From: Paenibacillus sp. MAEPY2
GTDB taxonomy: Bacteria > Bacillota > Bacilli > Paenibacillales > Paenibacillaceae
DNA length: 64,000 bases
Reading direction: 5' to 3'
Assembly (NCBI RefSeq): GCF_000499205.1
Contig: NZ_AWUK01000027.1
Location: forward strand, 1-64,000
Shown: positions 26,687 through 35,760 of the stretch, piece after piece
Numbering within the stretch: the stretch's first letter is position 1
Layout: the number at the start of each line of letters is the position of its first letter
The notes under the pieces: generated by a model
Told to the model about the DNA's origin: nothing
The model's database searches: none
The model's input: only the letters and a program-made list of their open reading frames with translations
Made by a program: the position numbers and the translations under genes

Positions 26687-28984
26687 ATGCTGCACTCATT
26701 AAAGTCCATACAATCTTACAAGTCAGGCCAGCTACCGGAGGCGAAGCAACCACAGTGGCTGCAACTGCTGGCAGCGGCGGAACAGCCGAATATTAACCTG
26801 GAACGTATTCATTCCATAGCAGAGCTGGAAGGTACGAACCCGGTACTGGATTATGTAGAACGCACACTTCAGGTGCTGGATCAGCTTGAGGTTTCTTTTT
26901 GGATTCGAGAAATTTTGGAGGATGTGCTGGTCTGGTCGGAAACGGCAAAGGCGGGATCACTGAAACAGCGCAGAAGTTGGCAGAAACAGGGGGTTAACCT
27001 GTTCGTGCACAATGTGGGTTCAGCCCAGCTGTACAACATGTATGGAAGTGTTGAAGATTTGCAAGGCAAGCAAGGTAATTGTGAGGAGAAAGATGCATCA
27101 CGATCGGAATCCCCGAGTGATTTTTTAAATGATCTTCCAAGTGATAGTACACAAATTGCACCATCAGCACATAGTTCATCCACACCACGGGATGAGATCA
27201 TTCGCACCCTTATTGCCACACACGGGCATATTGGACAGTACATAAGAGGAGAAATCCCGTTTGCTGAAAATGCTCCGCTGCATTCGTTCATAACGCAAGG
27301 GTGGCTTACCTCTGATGAGTTGCAGGCCATCCTGATGGCGCTGAATGAATGCGTTATTGCAGGCGTTGACCTGGCACTGTGGAATCAGGTTCAGCCTGAA
27401 GTGCAGCGTATCGTGGGCTGGATCATGACAGCTCCGGATCATATTGACTGGAATGTGAAGGAGCGGCTGTCACGCTTGCGGAGCTCGTCTATACGTCAAG
27501 GAGAAGCGATGGATGAAGCATATGCCAAACTTCAAGCCCAGCTTGAGATAGAGAGACTTCTCGCTCCTCTGGCTCATCGGACCTTATGGTATGTGGAGTC
27601 AGCGATGCATGATTTTTCGTTGCAGGAGATGGTTAAGATCTTCCTTTTGACGCTGAGCAGTGAAGCTATGGTGCTATCTGTAGATAATTCGATGACGAAC
27701 AGCACAGGCAGAACTACGGAAGAATCAGACAGAAATTCGACTTCGCGGGAGCAACCATTGGATGTGGTAAGGCATATCAGCTTTGAACCATTAATGAACA
27801 CGATGTATTACGACTACAAGGGTGTCAAGAAACTGAATATTTACAAGAAACGAATGATCGAAAAGTATTTGGAGCAGTATTCGTGGGCGCAGATTGAAGC
27901 AGGTGAGACGATCACTTACCCTCACTTGACACATCGAATTAAACGGCATCTGAATTTGGGGGATACGGTATTTGTAACATTTGAATTTTCCCCGGCGGCG
28001 GAGAAGCTGATTGCGTTCTGTATTGAAGCAGAAAAGTCTCCATTATATGAGAAGGCTGTTCTGCTGTTATTTGATCTGTTCGGATTGCGACGGGATGCGT
28101 ATGATCGGTTCCATAATGAAGAGACGTATCTGGCGGACATGAACAGCTCAGGTGATTACAAGAAAGTGCTGCTGGATTATATGGTTGGCAAACGTGTGCT
28201 CGATATCGGTCCCGGCGGTGGAATCTTGCTCGATCTGATTGAGCAGGAACGACCTGAGATGGAGCCAATTGGCATTGATATTTCAGCGAATGTCATAGAG
28301 GCACTGGAGCGTAAAAAGCAGCTTGAGGCACATCGCTGGCAAGTATTGAAGGGGGATGCTCTTCAACTGGATCAATACGTGCAGCCAGGCACGGTGGATA
28401 CGGTTATTTTTTCATCCATTCTGCATGAACTGTATTCGTATATTGAACGTGATGGCCGGAGGTTTAACAGCGATACCGTCGTTGCTGCACTGAGAAGTTC
28501 GTTTGACGTGTTGTCCCCAGGGGGCCGAATTCTGATCCGGGATGGCATTATGACCGAACCCGAAGCACAGAAGCGCCGGATTCGTTTCCTTGAACCGGAT
28601 GGGATGCGGTGGCTGGAGCGGTACGCACAGGATTTCCAGGGACGCAGCATTGAATTCGAGCGGATCTCCGGGAATGAGGCGGTATTGGATATCAACGATG
28701 CGATGGAATTTTTGTACACGTATACTTGGGGTGAAGAAGCATATGTCCATGAGATTCAGGAGCAATTCGGCATATTTACCCCGTCGGCATATAAGGACTG
28801 CATTCGCAAAGCGCTGGGTGATCAAGCAGAGATCATTACGTTCCGGCACTTTCTTCAGGAAGGATATACGGAGGCGCTTGGAGAACGAATTATCTTTATG
28901 GAGGAAAACGGTCAACCTGCACCTTTGCCAGACAGCACCTGCCTGATCGTCATTGAAAAGAAGAAAGGAATGGCGGACAGATGA
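26687..28984 (+). CDS. Large class I SAM-dependent methyltransferase with unknown N-terminal half
   Basis: A 765-residue protein. The C-terminal third is a Rossmann methyltransferase: motif I VLDIGPGGGILLDL near residue 503, the acidic IGIDIS, then FSSILHELYSY and LSPGGRILIRDG. The first roughly 480 residues match nothing I can name. They carry a polar low-complexity insert around residues 130-165 and another near 345. The ATG at 26687 is preferred over a GTG at 26675, with GAGGTGA as binding site. It overlaps the histidine phosphatase gene by four bases. The substrate is unknown. Confidence 0.85.
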   Translation: MLHSLKSIQSYKSGQLPEAKQPQWLQLLAAAEQPNINLERIHSIAELEGTNPVLDYVERTLQVLDQLEVSFWIREILEDVLVWSETAKAGSLKQRRSWQKQGVNLFVHNVGSAQLYNMYGSVEDLQGKQGNCEEKDASRSESPSDFLNDLPSDSTQIAPSAHSSSTPRDEIIRTLIATHGHIGQYIRGEIPFAENAPLHSFITQGWLTSDELQAILMALNECVIAGVDLALWNQVQPEVQRIVGWIMTAPDHIDWNVKERLSRLRSSSIRQGEAMDEAYAKLQAQLEIERLLAPLAHRTLWYVESAMHDFSLQEMVKIFLLTLSSEAMVLSVDNSMTNSTGRTTEESDRNSTSREQPLDVVRHISFEPLMNTMYYDYKGVKKLNIYKKRMIEKYLEQYSWAQIEAGETITYPHLTHRIKRHLNLGDTVFVTFEFSPAAEKLIAFCIEAEKSPLYEKAVLLLFDLFGLRRDAYDRFHNEETYLADMNSSGDYKKVLLDYMVGKRVLDIGPGGGILLDLIEQERPEMEPIGIDISANVIEALERKKQLEAHRWQVLKGDALQLDQYVQPGTVDTVIFSSILHELYSYIERDGRRFNSDTVVAALRSSFDVLSPGGRILIRDGIMTEPEAQKRRIRFLEPDGMRWLERYAQDFQGRSIEFERISGNEAVLDINDAMEFLYTYTWGEEAYVHEIQEQFGIFTPSAYKDCIRKALGDQAEIITFRHFLQEGYTEALGERIIFMEENGQPAPLPDSTCLIVIEKKKGMADR

Positions 28985-29568
28985 AGAATGAAGCCAATAC
29001 GGCTTTATATTTTGTAAGGCACGCGGAGTCTGAATATATGGAAGGGCAGGAACGCGAGCGTGGTCTGACGGAACAAGGTAAAAGGGACGCAGCCACCGTC
29101 GCGGGTTTGCTCCATCGGGAGCAGATCCAGTTGTTTTATTCCAGCCCGTATAGACGGGCCGTGGATACGATTCAAGGATTGGCCGAAGTGTCAGGCGGCA
29201 TTGTGGTCACCGAAGAGAATTTACGTGAGCGTGAGCTGTCAGGTCCTGAAGTGAAGCATGAACATTTTCGGGAAGCCAAACAAAGACTCTACGATGATCC
29301 CGCGTTTGCTTATGCAGGTGGAGAATCCGGGGAAGTCGCCGTGTCACGGGCAATCACTGTAATACAGCGAATTCTCGATAGGCATCCGGGGCAAAAAATA
29401 GTGATTGGCACCCATGGGGATATCATGACGTTGATTTTCAATTATTATGATCCGTCCTATGGTTATGACTTCTGGGTAAATACAACGATGCCGGACATCT
29501 ACAAGCTTGAGTTTGATCGTGAAAGCAGGTTGGTTCAGATAACACGATTGTGGGAAGAACAGGTTTAG
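28981..29568 (+). CDS. Histidine phosphatase family protein
   Basis: A 195-residue phosphoglycerate-mutase-like phosphatase. The catalytic motif is YFVRHAESEY at the start, with the second arginine in SSPYRRAVDTIQ and the second histidine in IGTHGDIMT. It is translationally coupled to the methyltransferase (ATGA overlap). This suggests a joint small-molecule role that I cannot define. Confidence 0.92.
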   Translation: MKNEANTALYFVRHAESEYMEGQERERGLTEQGKRDAATVAGLLHREQIQLFYSSPYRRAVDTIQGLAEVSGGIVVTEENLRERELSGPEVKHEHFREAKQRLYDDPAFAYAGGESGEVAVSRAITVIQRILDRHPGQKIVIGTHGDIMTLIFNYYDPSYGYDFWVNTTMPDIYKLEFDRESRLVQITRLWEEQV

Positions 29569-29611
29569 TTCTCTAGGTAACACGTTCTAACGACGATAGG
29601 AGGCGACTATA

Positions 29612-30559
29612 CTGAACCTCAAGTTGATAGGGTCCGTTTTGGAGCAACAAATCCGTTTTAATGACAATAAAAGTTTATTTTATAATCGGGGCAAGTCTGC
29701 ATTAGGGCCATCTCCGCGAACGTTGTGCTGGCTATTGGAGTATCGCGCTCAAGTGGCAAAAGCATTAGAACGTATTTTTGCAGATGGATTACTCAATCAT
29801 TTTACAATTAAACTAGCTGAGCAAGGAATCCGCCAATTTATCCAGGTGAACCAGTTTATGCAGTTTACGAGCAAAGACAAGTTGCAGCTGGCAGAATTAT
29901 ATAAAGATCAATTTATGCGGATCTGGTCTCTTTTAAAGGACGAAGAGGCTGAGGAAGGGGTAGTGCAGCAGTTTTTCCAGAAGCATTATCAACACCTAAG
30001 AACATTTCTAATACAGACCAACGGCGAGGAATTGTTTAAAAAATATGCGATGGATCCACATCTGTTCTGGGTGCCTTGTGAGGAGTACTCGGCGGATCTG
30101 CAGGTATCCTGGCTCGGTTTGGATGTAGAGGACCTGCATCCGCCTGTGCTTGATCTTGGTTGCGGTCCGCAGGCCAATTTGGTCCAATTTTTACGTGGTA
30201 AAAAGATAGAAGCCTATGGGATGGACAGACAGGTGGAGGAATCGGAGGATCGGCCGTTTTTGCGACGTATGGGCTGGATGGAATCTTCTTTTGAAGAGGA
30301 ACAGTGGGGGACAATAATATCCCATTTGGCATTCTCCAACCATTTTACACATCATCATCTCAAGGCAGACGGCGAACCAGAAGCATATGCTCAGAAATAT
30401 ATGGAGCTATTAAGAGCGCTAAAACCAGGAGGTTCCTTCTTCTATGCGCCGAGTGTTCCTTTCATAGAGTCATTCGTAGATCAACTACCCGAGTATTTTG
30501 TATGTCGAACCTGGATAACACCAACACAGCAAATGACGAGAATTACGCGGCTGGACTAG
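29612..30559 (+). CDS. Class I SAM-dependent methyltransferase, probable CTG start
   Basis: A 315-residue methyltransferase-fold protein with motif I VLDLGCGPQANLVQFL, a GMDR loop and ALKPGGSFFYAPS. The first 150 residues are helical and unassigned. AGGAGG at 29598-29603 is 8 bases before an in-frame CTG at 29612, and no ATG or GTG is available. A TTG at 29624 would be 20 bases from that site. I therefore prefer CTG, encoding MNLKLIGSVLEQQ. It belongs to the 25.8-31.3 kb gene run. Confidence 0.82.
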   Translation: MNLKLIGSVLEQQIRFNDNKSLFYNRGKSALGPSPRTLCWLLEYRAQVAKALERIFADGLLNHFTIKLAEQGIRQFIQVNQFMQFTSKDKLQLAELYKDQFMRIWSLLKDEEAEEGVVQQFFQKHYQHLRTFLIQTNGEELFKKYAMDPHLFWVPCEEYSADLQVSWLGLDVEDLHPPVLDLGCGPQANLVQFLRGKKIEAYGMDRQVEESEDRPFLRRMGWMESSFEEEQWGTIISHLAFSNHFTHHHLKADGEPEAYAQKYMELLRALKPGGSFFYAPSVPFIESFVDQLPEYFVCRTWITPTQQMTRITRLD

Positions 30560-30892
30560 ATGAAAAAGGGGATAAAGCGCCAAATGAAGATTACGTTTAT
30601 GCCGGATACGTATACTATTGAAGAGTTGAAAGTCCCTGAATTGCACGATAGGACGTACTGCATATTTGATCTTGAAGGCACGGGGATTAATCCGGCAGAG
30701 GATAGTGTGACTCAATTTGGTACGATGTATTACAAAAAAGGGGAATCATTAGATTCATCATTCACTTCACTTGTACGTGCCTCTAAACCGATTCCAGAAG
30801 CGGTGGCGGAGTTTACGGGGATTTCAAATGAAGCGTCTTGTGATTCCCGAGATGTATTTAACAGCACCGATTGGAGGAGAGAGGCCAGATGA
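30560..30892 (+). pseudogene. N-terminal fragment of a DEDD 3'-5' exonuclease
   Basis: 110 codons begin like a DnaQ-family exonuclease. The Exo I motif is YCIFDLEGTGINP, followed by TQFGTMYY and PIPEAVAEFTGISNEA. The similarity then stops and the frame ends within 20 codons, so Exo II and Exo III with the other catalytic acids are missing. The ATG directly follows the methyltransferase stop; a second ATG is at 30584. The 3' end overlaps the next gene by 4 bases. It looks like a deletion relic and is unlikely to be an active nuclease. Confidence 0.7.
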
Positions 30893-31263
30893 GTAGAGTG
30901 GACGCGGATAAATTGCTGGCTGATATGAAGGAGGGGCGGATTGTTGATCAGCAGACATTCGAAGGGCTGGATGTGGAAGCCTATCTGGATCAACGGGATG
31001 CTTCCGAATTTGCCGATGAGTGGATGCAGGCATTTAAACGATTTGCTCAGAAGTCTGACGTCGTGGAGGAAGAAGTGCTTCGTGCATGCAGGGAACTGGC
31101 TTTCAAACGAACGATTGCTCTTGCGGGCGATCCTGAACTTGCGGGATATGTCAGTGATGATATTGGTTTGATTGGTGCTGCCCTGTTACAGGACGAAATG
31201 GAGGATTCATTTGTTATGCAATTGCTTGAACGTTATCAACAAGGTACATTGCCCCTGCGTTAA
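30889..31263 (+). CDS. Hypothetical protein
   Basis: A 124-residue acidic, mostly helical protein (MSRVDADKLLADMKEGRIVD at the start, LLERYQQGTLPLR at the end) that I cannot place. GGAGGAGAG precedes the ATG at 30889; this site is inside the end of the exonuclease fragment. No membrane segment or cysteine-rich motif is visible. Confidence 0.7.
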   Translation: MSRVDADKLLADMKEGRIVDQQTFEGLDVEAYLDQRDASEFADEWMQAFKRFAQKSDVVEEEVLRACRELAFKRTIALAGDPELAGYVSDDIGLIGAALLQDEMEDSFVMQLLERYQQGTLPLR

Positions 31264-31323
31264 GCGGGGGGGAGGGTCAGTGTATTCTTCACGTTTGTAT
31301 AAAAAAATAGCTTCAAATGTGTA

Positions 31324-31353
31324 TTGTGGGTCTTACACAGCATAAGGTACAAT
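31324..31353 (+). promoter_or_regulatory. Candidate sigma-A promoter of the siderophore-binding gene
   Basis: TTGTGG (31324-31329), an 18-base spacer and TACAAT (31348-31353) lie just upstream of the Fur box. Confidence 0.45.
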
Positions 31354-31370
31354 TCATCTAAGCATCGAGT

Positions 31371-31389
31371 GAGAATGATAATCATTATT
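31371..31389. promoter_or_regulatory. Fur box upstream of the siderophore-binding gene
   Basis: GAGAATGATAATCATTATT matches 17 of 19 positions of the classic Fur consensus GATAATGATAATCATTATC. It lies in the probable 5' untranslated region of the gene at 31446. Iron repression is the straightforward prediction. Confidence 0.85.
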
Positions 31390-31445
31390 TATAAAAATGT
31401 GTTCTCACCGATACAACAACAGATTACATAGGGGTGAAGAGTATC

Positions 31446-32447
31446 ATGGTAAGATCCAGTAGAGGGTTCAAAGGGTGGACGATCATCCTGCTACTCATGG
31501 TTGTAGTTATAACAGGATGTGGGGCAAACTCCGAGTCAAAGGCAGAACAGGCTCCTGCATCTGGGACCGCAGTATCGGATGGAAGTACATCTGAAACAAC
31601 AGAAAAAGAAGCAGAGACGCGTGTCGTTCAGGATGAATTCGGTGATGTGACGATTCCGGTGCATCCGCAGCGGATTGCTGGTATCTATGTGGAGGATTAT
31701 CTCAAGGCTCTTGATATCACACCTGTAGTACAGTGGTATAATCCGATGTGGGGTGTGCAGGAATATCTGGACCTGGATGTGCCACAATTTGATACTACAG
31801 GTAGCATTGAGGCTTTGTTGCAGTATGATCCGGATCTCATCATTGTGGATGGTGGAGTGGACATGGAGAAATATGAAATGTATTCAAAGGTGGCACCGAC
31901 GTACCGCCTGCCAGAAGACATTTTGCAGGATTCCAATCAAATCTTGACGACCATTGCCGATGTTGTTGGTAAACCAGACAAGGGTAAAGAAGTTGTTGCG
32001 ACATTTGAGGCCAAGATTGCAGACGCTAAGGCGAAGCTTCAGGAAGCAGTCGGGGATGAGACCGTAGCGGTTGTCCGACTGAATATCAGCAATAATACAT
32101 TGGCATTGTTCGGCGTGAAAAATCGATTTACCGGATTTATTTATTCAGAGCTTGGTCTAACGCCTCATCCACTGGTCGGCAACATGGAAGAATATCAGGA
32201 AGTCCTTTCTGAAGAGGCTTTTCCAGAGCTTGATGCGGATCATATTATTGTATTTCCGTCCAATGGAGAATGGTCATCCCCCGAGAACAAGGAAGCTTTG
32301 AAGGTGCTAGATAGCAAGTTGTGGAAATCTCTTCCGGCAGTTAAAAACAACCAGGTGTACATGATGGAAAGGTCATATTGGCAATCAGGTGCGATTACGG
32401 CAAACACAATGAAGATTGATGATCTCTTGCAAAAAATGACGCTATAA
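31446..32447 (+). CDS. Iron-siderophore ABC transporter binding lipoprotein
   Basis: A 333-residue class III binding protein of the FecB/FeuA/YfiY type. The lipoprotein signal ends at VVVITGCGAN. The periplasmic-binding domain contains IPVHPQRIAGIYVEDYLKAL and YDPDLIIVDGG. The ATG at 31446 follows AGGGGTGA. A Fur box is upstream and a terminator downstream. No permease or ATPase genes are adjacent, so it must use a transporter encoded elsewhere or be an orphan receptor. The ligand is unknown. Confidence 0.92.
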   Translation: MVRSSRGFKGWTIILLLMVVVITGCGANSESKAEQAPASGTAVSDGSTSETTEKEAETRVVQDEFGDVTIPVHPQRIAGIYVEDYLKALDITPVVQWYNPMWGVQEYLDLDVPQFDTTGSIEALLQYDPDLIIVDGGVDMEKYEMYSKVAPTYRLPEDILQDSNQILTTIADVVGKPDKGKEVVATFEAKIADAKAKLQEAVGDETVAVVRLNISNNTLALFGVKNRFTGFIYSELGLTPHPLVGNMEEYQEVLSEEAFPELDADHIIVFPSNGEWSSPENKEALKVLDSKLWKSLPAVKNNQVYMMERSYWQSGAITANTMKIDDLLQKMTL

Positions 32448-32460
32448 GCCTTCTCCATAA

Positions 32461-32498
32461 GAAAGTTCTTCCCTCAGGGTTGAAGAGCTTTCTTTTTT
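32461..32498 (+). terminator. Terminator after the siderophore-binding gene
   Basis: GAAAG/CTTTC and TCTTC/GAAGA stems (32461-32492) are followed by six T residues. Confidence 0.85.
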
Positions 32499-32516
32499 CG
32501 TTTACACTAATTCAAA

Positions 32517-32531
32517 TGATAACAATTCTCA
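32517..32531. promoter_or_regulatory. Fur-like box upstream of the AraC fusion regulator
   Basis: TGATAACAATTCTCA matches the 7-1-7 Fur consensus TGATAATNATTATCA with two mismatches. It lies directly before the ribosome binding site of the regulator gene. Confidence 0.6.
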
Positions 32532-32547
32532 ATTGAGGAAGATGAAT

Positions 32548-34212
32548 ATGTGTCCCACGATTGTACAACTAATTCCCAAGCCCTGGTTATGCTTACTTCG
32601 ACATATAGAATACGTAGATCGCTATAAGCCCAATATACTGAAACGGCTCGCATACCCGATGTCTGACTCATATTCCTTATTCGTTGTGACGTGTGGAAAT
32701 GGTTCAATGGCCTGCTCGGACAGGGAAATCCGTATGGAAAAAGGAATGATTATATTTGTTCCCGTTGGAAAATCCATTGTAATCGAAGATTCTACTGGGA
32801 CTGAAAATGAATTGCAATTTTATAAACTGGATCTGACGGTGGCTGAGGTGAAAGAGGGTACTTCGAACCGTATGAAAATTGGAGATACTACTGAGCAGCA
32901 TGGATTTGTTAAAGGGATAGATATCCAAGGATCGTTATCTCTTATCGAGCTGAATTACAGTCCATGGAGTTCCTGTTTGGAACCCTTGGCACAATTATTA
33001 CGCCAACAGACAACTTGTGATTGGCTGGAACAGTGGGAGGTACAACTACGCTTCCAGGAATGGTTCAGGACCTTGCTTCGGCAAAGTGATCCCGAGAACG
33101 AGGAACCGAATGATCGCGTACGGCTTCAACGTTCCATTCGTTATATTCGCGAACACTATAATCAGGCCATAACGGTTGACGATTTAGCGGCTGATATCCG
33201 GCTCACCAGGGCCAGTTATACTCGACAATTCAAAGAAATTACGGGTAAACTTCCGCTTGACTATGTGAATGCTGTTCGGTTGGAACGCTCCAAACAGCTA
33301 CTGCAACTGACGGATGATCGTATGCATGATATTGCTCAGAATGTCGGATTTAATAACGAGTATTATTTCGGCCGTCGCTTTAAGCAGTATGCTGGCATTT
33401 CACCAGGATTGTATCGTCGTCATCATCGTCAAGACGCGCGTGTATTTGCACCTTATCTGGAAGACTTCGTACTGGCCCTTGGAGTAAGGCCGATGTTGCA
33501 ATATTCCCATCGTTCCTGGGGCAGACAACACTATTTAGGATTGGATGATGTACCGGAATTCGATGTGAGCCAGCACGATGCCCAGTTTAATGTGGCAAAT
33601 ACCCCCGAATTTATTATGCTGAACAAGGGCTTTGAAAGATGGAATCTGGGGCGCTTCGAGCAGGTAGCACCGACGTTTTACCTGGAACATTGGGGTGAGG
33701 ACTGGCGTTCCATTTTGAAATCCACCGCGGATGTGCTGGGAAAGGTAAGCCGGGTGCAGGATGTAATAGGTGATTATGAGGAAAAGGCGCAGGAAGCCAA
33801 GAAACTTTTGACACGACATATGCGTGGAAAAACCGTCGCTTTTTTGCGTATTTCTGCATCGGAAATTACACTCTATGGGAACCAGTTCGGTTACGTAGGT
33901 CCTGTATTGTATCAAGATCTAGGATTAACTCCGCATTTCTGTGTACAACAATGGGCACATCAAAGTAGAAGAATCAGCATTGAGCTGGAGCAGCTGAGTC
34001 AGCTTGAGGCAGATCATCTCTTTATCACATTTGACAATATGGATTCTGCCTATCCCCGAGAGGAGCGGAAGCTCTTGGAAAGTGATGAGTGGAAGAGGCT
34101 GCCTGCAGTAAAAAGCGGTCATGTATATGAGGTGGATTTTATGACCTGGATGAACTATGGTGTGATTTCCCATGGGAAGAAGATTGATGATATATTGCGG
34201 TATTTGGGCTGA
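32548..34212 (+). CDS. Btr-like AraC regulator fused to a siderophore-binding domain
   Basis: A 554-residue protein. Its order is an N-terminal cupin-like region (about 1-165), an AraC DNA-binding domain (about 190-295, with ITVDDLAADIRLTRASYTRQF and MHDIAQNVGFNNEYYFGRRF), and a C-terminal FecB-type binding domain (from APYLEDFVLALGVRPMLQY). It has no signal peptide, so the binding domain is cytosolic. This is the layout of Bacillus subtilis Btr, which activates siderophore uptake when it binds the ligand. The ATG at 32548 has GAGGA 8 bases upstream; one at 32542 is closer. It probably activates the preceding lipoprotein gene. Confidence 0.9.
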   Translation: MCPTIVQLIPKPWLCLLRHIEYVDRYKPNILKRLAYPMSDSYSLFVVTCGNGSMACSDREIRMEKGMIIFVPVGKSIVIEDSTGTENELQFYKLDLTVAEVKEGTSNRMKIGDTTEQHGFVKGIDIQGSLSLIELNYSPWSSCLEPLAQLLRQQTTCDWLEQWEVQLRFQEWFRTLLRQSDPENEEPNDRVRLQRSIRYIREHYNQAITVDDLAADIRLTRASYTRQFKEITGKLPLDYVNAVRLERSKQLLQLTDDRMHDIAQNVGFNNEYYFGRRFKQYAGISPGLYRRHHRQDARVFAPYLEDFVLALGVRPMLQYSHRSWGRQHYLGLDDVPEFDVSQHDAQFNVANTPEFIMLNKGFERWNLGRFEQVAPTFYLEHWGEDWRSILKSTADVLGKVSRVQDVIGDYEEKAQEAKKLLTRHMRGKTVAFLRISASEITLYGNQFGYVGPVLYQDLGLTPHFCVQQWAHQSRRISIELEQLSQLEADHLFITFDNMDSAYPREERKLLESDEWKRLPAVKSGHVYEVDFMTWMNYGVISHGKKIDDILRYLG

Positions 34213-34242
34213 ATTAGATAACACGGGAGGACTAAATTATTC

Positions 34243-34911
34243 TTAACTGACCTCTTTGATCAATTCCTCGTTATTATTTCGCACATTACCTACTGCAGAA
34301 TCCACCTTGTATGCTATCATTTCATCGGCCTCATACGGGCTGAGAAGCCTCAGAACGCTTTCCTTGTCCGATTCCTTGTTTAGCCAATCCGCTTCATCTT
34401 GCGGCCGGAGAATGACTGGCATACGATCGTGGATGTCCGCCATAAGACGGTTAGGTTCAGTAGTAATGATAGTGCAAGTTGAAAGCTTTTTACCTTCTGG
34501 ATCAATCCAAGTATCATATAGGCCAGCAAGCGAGAAGATGGAGTCATCTTTCATTAAAATCCGCATTGGTTGCTTTACGGATCCATCCTTTTTCCATTCA
34601 TAAAATCCCGAGCATGGGATAATACAACGCTTGGAACTGAGCAGGCGTTTAAAGGCTGGTTTCTCTGTGAGTGTTTCTGCACGGGCGTTAATCATCTTAT
34701 TGCCTATTTTTTCATCCTTGGCCCAATTAGGAACTAGACCCCATCGGAGCGACCCCAATCGATTACCGTCTTTGCTACCGATAATTGTCGGGATGAATTG
34801 CATTGGCGCAGCGTTGTAATTAGGTTTGTACTCAAATCCTTCAGCAATAGAAGCATAGTACCTGTCCATAATTTCTTCGATTGGATCTGTAATCGTGAAT
34901 CTTCCGCACAT
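34243..34911 (-). CDS. SOS response-associated peptidase (SRAP/YedK-HMCES family)
   Basis: A 222-residue SRAP protein. Family members form a covalent thiazolidine link to abasic sites in single-stranded DNA. The catalytic Cys2 is in MCGRFT; PNYNAAP, IPCSGFYEWKK and HDRMPVIL carry the conserved Asn, Glu and His. AGGAGG precedes the start at 34911. It is a lone gene, and no SOS box could be assigned with confidence. Confidence 0.95.
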   Translation of the reverse strand: MCGRFTITDPIEEIMDRYYASIAEGFEYKPNYNAAPMQFIPTIIGSKDGNRLGSLRWGLVPNWAKDEKIGNKMINARAETLTEKPAFKRLLSSKRCIIPCSGFYEWKKDGSVKQPMRILMKDDSIFSLAGLYDTWIDPEGKKLSTCTIITTEPNRLMADIHDRMPVILRPQDEADWLNKESDKESVLRLLSPYEADEMIAYKVDSAVGNVRNNNEELIKEVS

Positions 34912-35090
34912 ATCGAAGCCTCCTTTAAAACGCTATAGTACGTAATTTAACTCAAATCTTTAACGTTAGAAACGGGTAATATGTGGTGCTGCATAGCCAA
35001 TAAAAGTGAATATGCAATAAATTAGATGATTTTTATAAATCAGCATAAAACTGGATGCAGGTAGGTTTGCATTTGAGTAAAATATATAGA

Positions 35091-35122
35091 AAAAAGCCTG
35101 TTCACTACTGAACGGGCTTTTT
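35091..35122. terminator. Terminator downstream of the VOC gene
   Basis: AAAAAGCCTGTTCA (35091-35104) pairs with TGAACGGGCTTTTT (35109-35122) around a 4-base loop. The A/T tails make it usable on both strands; it ends the minus-strand VOC gene. Confidence 0.85.
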
Positions 35123-35151
35123 GGTGTGATATTCCTTTTGAGCCAGAAGAT

Positions 35152-35529
35152 TCAGTTTTTCTCCATAACCGCAAAGTAATTGTTTTCGTCATCTGCAAAG
35201 TTGAATACTCTTCCGCCAGGCATCGTTACAATCTCGCCAACCGTAACTTGTTTATTGGATAAGTGAGTGTAAAGTTGATCCAGGTTATCTGTGAAAAGCA
35301 TAAGAGATGGTGTGCCAAGGTTTAATTCAGGGGACATTTTGGCAACGAATTCTTTGTCGTGCAGGATGATGGTGGTTTGGGCATCCTTCACAGGAGCAAT
35401 CTCGATCCAGCGCATGCCATTCCCATTGACTTCATTAACAACATGGAAACCTGCTTTTTCCGTCCAAAATTGAAGAGCCTTGTCCTGATCGTTTACATAC
35501 AACATAATTTGCCCGACTTGAGTAAACAT
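35152..35529 (-). CDS. VOC family (glyoxalase/bleomycin-resistance fold) protein
   Basis: A 125-residue protein with the paired beta-alpha-beta-beta-beta repeats of the VOC fold (VGQIMLYVNDQDKALQFWTEK near the start, VFNFADDENNYFAVME at the end). It probably acts as a homodimer; the substrate is unknown. GGAGT precedes the ATG. It diverges from the PPDK-like gene. Confidence 0.88.
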   Translation of the reverse strand: MFTQVGQIMLYVNDQDKALQFWTEKAGFHVVNEVNGNGMRWIEIAPVKDAQTTIILHDKEFVAKMSPELNLGTPSLMLFTDNLDQLYTHLSNKQVTVGEIVTMPGGRVFNFADDENNYFAVMEKN

Positions 35530-35760
35530 TGATTTACACTCCTTATATACGTAGTTGAATCATGGGTGAAGCTTTTTAGATTGAGTCAAGCTTTATATTA
35601 CCATATATGAGCACACGCCATACAACTTCAATTCAGGCACAAAAAGAGGAAGCAAATGTCCTTGACTGCCGCATTGCGACATACCATTAGATAAAGGATA
35701 ATTCGAGCAACCGAATTGCCTTTTAAGCACAGCCATGTATTGGCAGATGGGAGCGCTGTA

